Shown piece after piece: positions 25,509 to 32,486 of a stretch of DNA of 44,323 nucleotides (position 1 is the first letter of the stretch; each line of letters begins with the position of its first letter). The DNA is from Acidobacteriota bacterium (GTDB lineage Bacteria; Acidobacteriota; Blastocatellia; Pyrinomonadales; Pyrinomonadaceae): contig JAIVJG010000001.1 in assembly GCA_020200155.1 (NCBI GenBank), positions 1 to 44,323 on the forward strand, given 5' to 3'. The position numbers and the translations under genes were made by a program. The notes beneath the pieces are model-generated. The model ran no database searches, was not told where the DNA came from, and saw nothing but the letters and a program-made list of their open reading frames with translations.

Positions 25509-25588
25509 GCTCTATGATGATGTGTGAAATGCCTTGTGTGTATAACCCATATGATTATGTAGGGAGCCCGTTCGACGGTTTGAAGGGC

Positions 25589-25615
25589 GAGGCGCGCTGC
25601 CGCGCAGCGCGCCTC
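25589..25615. repeat. GC-rich 12-bp hairpin
   Basis: GAGGCGCGCTGC at 25589-25600 pairs perfectly with GCAGCGCGCCTC at 25604-25615 around a CGC loop. It lies about 100 bp before a small unrecognised gene, and a further imperfect GC-rich inverted repeat follows at about 25641-25675. It could be an extragenic palindrome of a dispersed (REP-like) family or an RNA structure in the leader of the next gene. Confidence 0.6.
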
Positions 25616-25713
25616 TGGTACAGGTTGGTCAACTAAAGTCGCGGGCCGCAGCGCGGCGGAAGGCATTCCGCGGCGTGGCTCGTGGCGAAACTCTTCGGGA
25701 GAAGGAGGCTGAT

Positions 25714-26118
25714 ATGCCTGGCAGATGTAACGGGAAATGGAATTCAAAAATAGACGGGGGTGACGACGGCGTTATCAAGATCGCGCATCCGTCCGGCTCG
25801 GGCTGCAATTCTTCTCACACTCCTCACGGAGGCGGGGGCGAGACTCAGATGGATGGCTGCCTCTGCGGGGAGAGCGTGACACTCAAACGCAAGGAAGGGA
25901 GCAAGACGGTAACTTACACGGGGAAGCTCATAAACAACGATACACGGATAAAAGGGCACGCGCATTTCGACAACACCAATGTTGATGAAGACCCTGAGTG
26001 GGTCGCCGACAAGCAGCCCGGCACGGACGGTGACGACGACGATGATAAGCCGCACGGCTCTCCCGGGAAAGGCGGCCACGGCAAGGGCCACGAAAGACAC
26101 CGGCTTGGTGGGGCGTAA
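25714..26118 (+). CDS. Hypothetical protein with acidic His/Gly-rich tail
   Basis: I do not recognise this 134-residue protein. ATG 25714 is supported by a strong GAAGGAGG at 25701-25708. The N-terminal half has three cysteines within a Gly/Ser/His-rich stretch (GSGCNSSHTPHGGGG, then DGCLCGE). The middle (about 55-95) alternates like short beta strands (SVTLKRKEGSKTVTYTGKLI, then KGHAHFDNTN). The tail is highly charged: GTDGDDDDDK followed by Gly/His/Lys (HGSPGKGGHGKGHERHR). No signal peptide or transmembrane segment is visible. The Cys/His/Asp content suggests metal binding, but that is speculation. It stands alone between the receptor gene and the CHAT region. Confidence 0.6.
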   Translation: MPGRCNGKWNSKIDGGDDGVIKIAHPSGSGCNSSHTPHGGGGETQMDGCLCGESVTLKRKEGSKTVTYTGKLINNDTRIKGHAHFDNTNVDEDPEWVADKQPGTDGDDDDDKPHGSPGKGGHGKGHERHRLGGA

Positions 26119-26131
26119 GTAGACTTACGCC
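26112..26131. repeat. 20-bp palindrome over the stop codon of the small gene
   Basis: GGCGTAAGT (26112-26120) and ACTTACGCC (26123-26131) are exact reverse complements separated by AG, covering the stop codon at 26116-26118. The short spacer favours a DNA-binding site or a short terminator-like hairpin; no U-run follows. Confidence 0.5.
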
Positions 26132-26929
26132 GCGGATATTTCCCCACACGTCGGGGAGAAACGTCGGTCGCTCGCGCGGCCCGAGACTCTGCCCGCGCGG
26201 CGCCGCCGAACCTTCGGGGGCATCGCTCTTTAAACGGGCGTCTTCGCCGCGTCTGCCTGCCGCCCTCCTCACAGTTCGGCGGCGCGCCCGAACACCGCAG
26301 ATTAAACGGCCCCACCCGCCCTTCGCCATTGACTTAACATTTCATCAAAAATAGAATACCATCTCACCTGTATCGGGCTCTTCCGCCATTGCGAGCACCC
26401 ACGCGGACAGTACCCGAGATCAACCTGCGCGAGGCCAAAATATATTGTCTTAATGCCTCGTCGGTCGTGGGCAAGAAGCCCGGAGTTATGCGGGGAGGGC
26501 CTGCGGCGCGCCAGCGGCAGCCGAGCCCCGGGGTGGTCGCGACAGCGACAAATGTCTCTCGTTCTTTAGCTAGTCGTCAGGGCCACGCCGAAAGCCAAGC
26601 GGCTCATCGGCAAAGTCGTTCTCACTCAGGCAACCTGCTTCCGGTCAGAGGTAGGGTAGCTCGGACGTAACCGAGGCAGCCTGACCATTGCCCACGCAAC
26701 TCCCGACAGGAACATCGACCTTACTCCGCGCCCGCGGAGTTCAACAGCCCCGGCCATGACCACTCACGCCATGCGAACCCCCTCCGCCAGACTTAGGGCC
26801 GTTGCCGAACGTCGGCGGTCACGTATCGCCGATTGCTCCGCGAGAAGGCATCTCAGACTGTTTCCTTACTGGGCCATGTCCAGCCGGCTTGCGTCTATCA
26901 CGAACATCCTAAACGAGGGCGTTCGGCCA
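26132..26929. other. Long intergenic region before the CHAT gene
   Basis: Almost 800 bases without a convincing gene. Frames at 26389-26670 and from 26756 are open but show no recognisable sequence, and the latter becomes a protein only from about 26930. The first part is GC-rich; 26325-26365 is AT-richer (CATTTCATCAAAAATAGAATACC), the best place to look for a promoter. A degenerate gene or a leader RNA cannot be excluded. I see no tRNA or known RNA element. Confidence 0.45.
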
Positions 26930-29900
26930 ATGTTGTGGGCGGGCTGCGCCCTGAGCTTACTGCTCCTGCCGAGGGCCATCCAAGCGGGGGCGCGCAAAGC
27001 ACCTTCGCCGGAGGGAATTCCGGTCTCGTCTGATTCACAAGGGGCGCGGGCCTTCGACGGCCCCGGCCAGGAGGCGGGCAGGGCTGACGTGCTAGAGCCG
27101 GGGGCGACAGTCGAGAGGGCAATCCAAGGTGGTCAAACTCACACCTTCAAAGTGATGCTGGGCGCGGGACAGTACGCCCGCTTCGTCGCGGAGCAGCGCG
27201 GCATAGATATTATCTTGTCCATCCTTCCGGCTAAAGTCCCCCAACCTCCGCCGGGCGACGGCGCGCGTTGCCCATCTTCCTCGCTCGTGATGGATAACCT
27301 TACCGCCTTGTACGGCCCGGAGTCTGCGTCCGTCGAGGCGCAGTCGTCAAGCGAGTATAGATTGACGGTGTGCGCCCCGGACGCGGGGGCGGCGCCCGGC
27401 GGCTACGCCCTCCACATGGAGGGAGCGAGGCAGCCGTCGCCGGAAGACTCGCAGCGTTGGGCCGCGGAAGCCGCGCTCGTCGAAGCAGAGGTATTGCGTA
27501 GGAAAAACGACTTAGCGGCTGCCGCCGCGAAGTACCAGGCGACGCTGCCACTCTGGCACTCGTTCGGCGACGAGGACAAAGAGGCCACAACCCTTCTGCT
27601 CCTCGCCAACGCCCTCAACTCGCAGGGCCTGTCGGCGAAGTTGTCAGAAGACGAGAAGAAGGCGAACTTGTCAGAACCGGAGAAGAAGAAGGCCCTTTAT
27701 GACCAGGCCTTCGCGAACTACGCGCGGGCGCTCGCGCTCAGACAGAAGATGGGTGACGCTTACTGGGTGGCCGTGACCCGCAACGAGATGGGCTACGCCG
27801 CCGCCCTGCGGCGCGATCTCAAAGAGGCCGAGGCACAGTTTGAGGAAGCACTACGCGTGGCCGAGGGAGGCAGCTTCACGCAGGAGCAGTGCCGTACTTT
27901 TTACCTGAAGGGATTTTCTTACCTCATGTCCAGTAATCCCGGTGAGGCGCTGAAGGCGTTCGGGAAGGCTTTGGACATCAGCCGCGCCGAGCACATCCGC
28001 TCGCGCGAGGCGGGCACGCTGAGCGCGATGGGAGGCGCTTATGAGAACGCGAGCGAGTTCTATAAGGCGTTGGAGAGCTACAGGCAGTCCGCCGCCATCT
28101 GGCAGGAACTCGGCGAGGAAAAGCGGTACGCGACCGTGCTCAACAACATGGCCGTCACCCACGACAGTCTGGGCGAGTGGAACGAGGCGCTCGGCGAATA
28201 CACCGCGACCCTCCGGATTTACGACGACGCGCGCTCCCGCTGCCGGAGCCAGGGATCGGTAGACCGGAAAGACTGCGGCAACGTCGTCAAGTTTCTCAGG
28301 AACGTGGGCATGTTCTACATCCCGCTCGGCGAGGCGGCCACCGGCCTCCGGTATCTGGAGGAGGCGGGCGAGATTCAACGGGCGTCGGGCGTCAACGACC
28401 AGCGGGAACTGGGAACGACGTTACTGGACATCGGCTTCGCGTACGACAGACAGGGCGACGCTCAGAGGGCGAAGTCGTATTACGTGGACGCCCTGGCCCT
28501 TCTCGGCAAGACCCTGGATTACCGCGGGCAGAGCTACGCGCTCACGCTCCTGGGCATGGCCTACGCCGCGACGGGCGAGCCGGCGACCGCGTTCGGTCAT
28601 TACGAGAAGGCCCTAGCCGTCTGGCTGGAGAAGGCCCCGGACGACTTGCAGGGCCGCGCCTTCACACTCGACAAGATGGGCCGCGGCCACGCGCTCGCCG
28701 GCAACCCGTCTCAGGCGCTCAAGACACTCGGCGAGGCGCTGCAACTCTGGCAGAAGACGGGCGACAGGCGCAGCCAGGCCGAGACGCTCTACGGCCTAGG
28801 GCTCGCCGCGCGCCAACTCGGCAACCCCACCGAAGCCGCCGCCCGCGCCGAGGCGGCGTTGGGCATCGTCGAGTCGGTGCGGATGAGGGGCGCGAGCAGT
28901 AACCTGCGCAGCTCTTACCTGTCGGAAAAGCACGATTATTATGAGTTGGCGATTGACATGAGGATGCGTCTCCACGCGCTCGACCCCACCGCCGGACACG
29001 ACCGCGCGGCGCTCCGAATTTACGAGCAGTCGCGCGCGCGCAGCCTGCTGGAAACGCTGGGCGAGGCCGGGGCGGACATCGCTAGCAGCGCCCCACGAGA
29101 ACTGGTCGAGCGCAGGCGCGACTTGAAGCGGCAGCTCAACGAGGCAGAGTTAGCCCTGATGCGACTGCGGGATGCCGGCCCCGCCGCGGAGGGGCGGGTC
29201 GCGCAAGCGCAGAAGCGTGTCGGTGAACTTACGGACGAGTTGGACCGCGCGGAGGCGCGGCTCAGGGAGAGCAGCCCCGGCTACGCCGCGCTCACGCGCC
29301 ACGATCCGCTCGGCCTGACCGAGATTCAGCAACTGCTCGACGACGACACGCTGTTGCTGGAATACTCGCTCGGCAAGGAGCGCAGTCACGTGTGGGTGGT
29401 GTCGCGCGCGGGCTTCACGAGCGAGCAGTTGAAGGGGCAGGCGGAGATCGAGCAGTTGGCCAGGTGTGTGAGAAGCGGGATGAGCGCGCGAAAACCACGG
29501 GCCGAGGCAGGGTGCCGCCCGGCGACGTTTGGAGACTGGCCCGACGCGGATGACCTCAGCCGCGCTCTGCTCTGGCCCGTGGCCGCGCACTTAGGCAACA
29601 AACGGCTGCTCATCGTCGCCGATGGCGGGCTGGAATACATCCCCTTCGGCGTGCTGCCTGCGCCGCCGCGACCCGAAACGCTTACCACGAAGGGGCTGGC
29701 GCAGGGCGTCGCCGGCGCGCCCGCCCTTCCGCACGCGCCGCTGTTGGCCGGCCACGAGATCGCCAGCCTTCCTTCAGCCTCGACGCTGGCGGCGCTGCGG
29801 CACATCTCCCTTCAGCGGCGGCGCGCGCCCAAGTCTGTCGCCGTCTTCGCCGACCCCGTCTTTGAGGCCGACGACTCACGCCTGCTCTCGACCGGACGTG

Positions 29901-30568
29901 GCGGGCCGACCCCGGCGTCCGTCGGTGCGGGGCGCGCCGACGGCGTGCCAGCCGGGCGAGACAAAGGCGAGCCCGAGGGCGGGGGTGGTTTTGGGCGACT
30001 GCAATCCTCCCTGCGCGAGGGAAAAGAGATTATGCGGCTGGCCCCGGCTGGCAGCGGGATGATGGCCACGGCTTTCGAAGCGAACCTCGCACTCGCCACC
30101 AGCGGGCAGATGTCGCAGTACAGGATCATCCACTTCGCGACCCACGGCGTGCTCGACACGCGGCATCCGGGGCTGTCCAGCATCGTGCTCTCGCTCTTCG
30201 ACCGGAAGGGCGGCAGGCAGGACGGGTTTCTGCGCCTGCACAACATCTACGACATGCGCCTGTCGGCGGACTTAGTCGTCCTAAGCGCCTGCGACACGGC
30301 GCTCGGCAAGAGCCTCAGGGGCGAGGGCTTGATCGGGCTGACGCGCGGCTTCATGCACGCGGGCGTGCCGCGCGTCGTCGCGAGCTTGTGGAAGGCTGAC
30401 GACGAGGCCACCACGGAACTTATGACGCATTTCTACCAACACCTGCTTCAGAAAGGGGAGTCGCCAGCAACGGCGCTGCGCCAAGCGCAGTTGGAGATGT
30501 GGCGACAGAGTCAATGGCAGTCGCCGTATTTCTGGGGCGGCTTCGTGCTGCAAGGGCTCTTGAATTGA
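26930..30568 (+). CDS. Secreted TPR-CHAT protein with PPC-like N-terminal domain
   Basis: This protein of about 1212 residues starts at ATG 26930, preceded by GAGG, with a signal peptide (MLWAGCALSLLLLPRAIQAG). A beta-rich PPC-like domain follows (about 60-170: GGQTHTFKVMLGAGQYARFVAEQRGIDI..., SSEYRLTVCAP). Then come around ten tetratricopeptide repeats (about 175-660), a coiled-coil stretch (about 720-780) and a C-terminal CHAT caspase-like protease domain (about 860-1212). The His-Cys dyad is intact: His1072 in HFATHGVLDTRH and Cys1121 in LSACDTALG. The closing YFWGGFVLQG is typical of CHAT. An earlier in-frame ATG (26876) is possible; codons from 26756 look non-coding. An ECF sigma factor gene follows about 50 bp downstream. 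CHAT proteases often act in conflict or signalling systems; an exported one is of unknown role. Confidence 0.9.
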   Translation: MLWAGCALSLLLLPRAIQAGARKAPSPEGIPVSSDSQGARAFDGPGQEAGRADVLEPGATVERAIQGGQTHTFKVMLGAGQYARFVAEQRGIDIILSILPAKVPQPPPGDGARCPSSSLVMDNLTALYGPESASVEAQSSSEYRLTVCAPDAGAAPGGYALHMEGARQPSPEDSQRWAAEAALVEAEVLRRKNDLAAAAAKYQATLPLWHSFGDEDKEATTLLLLANALNSQGLSAKLSEDEKKANLSEPEKKKALYDQAFANYARALALRQKMGDAYWVAVTRNEMGYAAALRRDLKEAEAQFEEALRVAEGGSFTQEQCRTFYLKGFSYLMSSNPGEALKAFGKALDISRAEHIRSREAGTLSAMGGAYENASEFYKALESYRQSAAIWQELGEEKRYATVLNNMAVTHDSLGEWNEALGEYTATLRIYDDARSRCRSQGSVDRKDCGNVVKFLRNVGMFYIPLGEAATGLRYLEEAGEIQRASGVNDQRELGTTLLDIGFAYDRQGDAQRAKSYYVDALALLGKTLDYRGQSYALTLLGMAYAATGEPATAFGHYEKALAVWLEKAPDDLQGRAFTLDKMGRGHALAGNPSQALKTLGEALQLWQKTGDRRSQAETLYGLGLAARQLGNPTEAAARAEAALGIVESVRMRGASSNLRSSYLSEKHDYYELAIDMRMRLHALDPTAGHDRAALRIYEQSRARSLLETLGEAGADIASSAPRELVERRRDLKRQLNEAELALMRLRDAGPAAEGRVAQAQKRVGELTDELDRAEARLRESSPGYAALTRHDPLGLTEIQQLLDDDTLLLEYSLGKERSHVWVVSRAGFTSEQLKGQAEIEQLARCVRSGMSARKPRAEAGCRPATFGDWPDADDLSRALLWPVAAHLGNKRLLIVADGGLEYIPFGVLPAPPRPETLTTKGLAQGVAGAPALPHAPLLAGHEIASLPSASTLAALRHISLQRRRAPKSVAVFADPVFEADDSRLLSTGRGGPTPASVGAGRADGVPAGRDKGEPEGGGGFGRLQSSLREGKEIMRLAPAGSGMMATAFEANLALATSGQMSQYRIIHFATHGVLDTRHPGLSSIVLSLFDRKGGRQDGFLRLHNIYDMRLSADLVVLSACDTALGKSLRGEGLIGLTRGFMHAGVPRVVASLWKADDEATTELMTHFYQHLLQKGESPATALRQAQLEMWRQSQWQSPYFWGGFVLQGLLN

Positions 30569-30616
30569 GCGAGGTGTTCGGCGGCGGGAGGCCCCGCGGG
30601 GCGTGCGAGTGGAGTC

Positions 30617-31198
30617 GTGAGCGGCTTGAGGGTACTGAAAGGGAGGCAGGTGCTGAACCAGCAGACATTCGACTTGTTACTTAACTGGCTCGACCATGAT
30701 CGCGAGCGCGCCGGCGAGAAGTACGAGGAGATCCGGCGCAGGCTCATTAAGTTCTTCGAATGCCGCAGGGTCGTCGAGGCCGACGAGCTGGCCGACGAGA
30801 CGATCAATCGCGTGACGAAGAAGCTGCCCGAGATCATAGGCGGTTACAGCGGCAACCCAGTCCCGTACTTTTACGGCGTCGCCAGCAACATCCATTTGGA
30901 GAGCCTGAAGAGGAAGTCCAACGTCACGTTGCCTCCCACGCTGCTCGCCCCCGTGCGGGACGAACGTGTGGAAGCGGAGGCCGAGTGTCTTGACGACTGC
31001 CTGGGCCAACTGACCTCGCCGAACCGCGAGCTAATGCTGGAGTATTATCAGGGGGCCAAGCAGGAGAAGATCGCCCACCGTAAGTCGCTGGCGCAGCGGC
31101 TGGACATCGCCCCTAACGCGCTGAGAATCCGCGCCTACCGACTCCGTTCTCAGATTCAGGAGTGCCTGTTCGCGTGCCTGAGCCGAAAATTAGGTTGA
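30617..31198 (+). CDS. ECF-type RNA polymerase sigma factor
   Basis: This 193-residue protein resembles extracytoplasmic-function sigma factors. A sigma-2-like helical part spans about 15-100 (EKYEEIRRRLIKFFECRR, ADELADETINRVTKKLPE, YFYGVASNIHLESLKRK). A linker follows, then a sigma-4-like helix-turn-helix at about 125-185 (LTSPNRELMLEYYQGAKQEKIAHRKSLAQRLDIAPNALRIRAYRLRSQI). The variant resembles short sigma-70-like proteins frequent in Acidobacteria. The start is uncertain: GTG 30617 is used, and GTG 30650 after GGGAGG gives 182 residues. It lies between the CHAT gene and a membrane protein that looks like its anti-sigma factor, so the pair probably controls this neighbourhood. Confidence 0.82.
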   Translation: MSGLRVLKGRQVLNQQTFDLLLNWLDHDRERAGEKYEEIRRRLIKFFECRRVVEADELADETINRVTKKLPEIIGGYSGNPVPYFYGVASNIHLESLKRKSNVTLPPTLLAPVRDERVEAEAECLDDCLGQLTSPNRELMLEYYQGAKQEKIAHRKSLAQRLDIAPNALRIRAYRLRSQIQECLFACLSRKLG

Positions 31199-31267
31199 AA
31201 TGGATTGGTGTTTTCGGGAATACGGAGTAGGGCGCGTCTTCGAGGGAAGCCGCATCATGACCAGCAC

Positions 31268-32317
31268 ATGGAGCAAAACATCACGGGAGAAGATTCGACG
31301 CGGCATTATTTGCTAGGAGATTTACCCGCTGAGGAGAGGCGTCCGCTGGAGGAGCGGCTGCTGGCGGACGGCGACTTCCTGAAGTACCTGTCGGCGGTAG
31401 AGGACGACTTGGTTGACGAGTACGTGCGCGGCGAGCTCTCCGAGGGCGAGCGGGAGAGGTTCGAGAGTTTCTTCCTCATCACGGCCGAGCGGCGTCGGAA
31501 AGTGAAATTCGCGCAGGCCCTGCGACGGTACAACGAGCCCGCCCTCACGTCCGCGACGAGTCCGGCCATGGCCTCCACTCCCAAACGCGCCTGGTGGCGC
31601 GCTCTCCTCTCGGGCCTGCGCATCCGCAGGCCCGTCATGTGGCTACCCGCAGCGGCGGCCTGCTTACTGCTGGCGGCCCTCTCCGCTTACTGGGTGATGG
31701 TCAGGCACCGGCCTCCGCGCGGCGGCCCCGAGCTCTCGCAGGGTCTGCCCGCCCCGAACCGGCAGCCGGATGCGACGCCGCAAGAGACGCCCCCGGCGGG
31801 CGGGCAGCTTGCGGAAGTCAATGACGCCGTGCCAGTCCCATCCGCGAGGGATGGTCGCAAGCCCGCAGACACAGCGCGGGAAGGCCGAGTGCCCCCGGAC
31901 GTGCCGCGACCGGCCACCGTCGTCGTCTTATCGCCCGTCCTCATCTCAGGCAGCGTGAGGGGCGAGGGCGGCGCGATGCAGCCAATCGTCGTCCCGCCGA
32001 ACGCGGGCCGCGTGCGGTTGCGGCTGGCGCTCCCAGCGCGCGACTACGAAACCTACGACGCGGTGCTGATCTCCGGGGAGAGAAGCACCAGGATACCCGG
32101 CGCGCGCGTCGTCGGTAAGGTCGAGGGGCGCGATTTAATAGCAGTGGAACTGCCTGCCGACAAGCTCCCATACGGCGAGTACCAGTTGAGACTCAGCGGG
32201 CGCAACCAACGGGGGGAGTCGCACTACGTTGACACGTACTCCTTCAGGGTAAAGACCAAATACGCCGCCACGCGCCCGCCCGGCCGCCGCCGGCGACCCT
32301 TCATGCCGCTGCGATGA
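31268..32317 (+). CDS. Membrane anti-sigma-like protein
   Basis: This 349-residue protein has a cytoplasmic helical N terminus of about 95 residues (STRHYLLGDLPAEERRPLEERLL...DDLVDEYVRGELSEGERERF) resembling anti-sigma domains, but without the HxxxCxxC zinc motif. One transmembrane helix follows (about 123-145, PVMWLPAAAACLLLAALSAYWVM), then a Pro-rich linker (about 150-225). The C-terminal beta-rich domain (about 235-335) has VRLRLALPARDYETYDAVLI and LPYGEYQLRLSGRN and would lie in the periplasm. ATG 31268 is chosen because the homologous part begins there; an in-frame TTG at 31205 gives an unrelated extension. It is directly downstream of the sigma gene, the usual arrangement. The outer domain may be the sensor, conceivably for proteolytic or cell-envelope signals. 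Confidence 0.75.
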   Translation: MEQNITGEDSTRHYLLGDLPAEERRPLEERLLADGDFLKYLSAVEDDLVDEYVRGELSEGERERFESFFLITAERRRKVKFAQALRRYNEPALTSATSPAMASTPKRAWWRALLSGLRIRRPVMWLPAAAACLLLAALSAYWVMVRHRPPRGGPELSQGLPAPNRQPDATPQETPPAGGQLAEVNDAVPVPSARDGRKPADTAREGRVPPDVPRPATVVVLSPVLISGSVRGEGGAMQPIVVPPNAGRVRLRLALPARDYETYDAVLISGERSTRIPGARVVGKVEGRDLIAVELPADKLPYGEYQLRLSGRNQRGESHYVDTYSFRVKTKYAATRPPGRRRRPFMPLR

Positions 32318-32486
32318 ACGCCGGCGGCGGACAAGAAATATTTCGCCCCTCGAAGACATAAGGAGAAGTAGGGCGCACGTGCAGACGTGGTCGCTCCCCC
32401 GGGACGGCCTGAGCCCGACGGACGCGGGCGGTGCCCTACGGCAGTGACTTTCACGTGAGATAGCATGCGGCGGAGGTGAGTTTCTC

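Noticed and set aside
26389-26670. 93-codon frame upstream of the CHAT gene
   Set aside because: Composition is not protein-like, no ribosome-binding site, no similarity to anything I know.
26756-26929. Longer N terminus of the CHAT protein
   Set aside because: The Arg-rich residues encoded here precede a standard signal peptide beginning at 26930, which has its own GAGG. An export signal should be at the N terminus.
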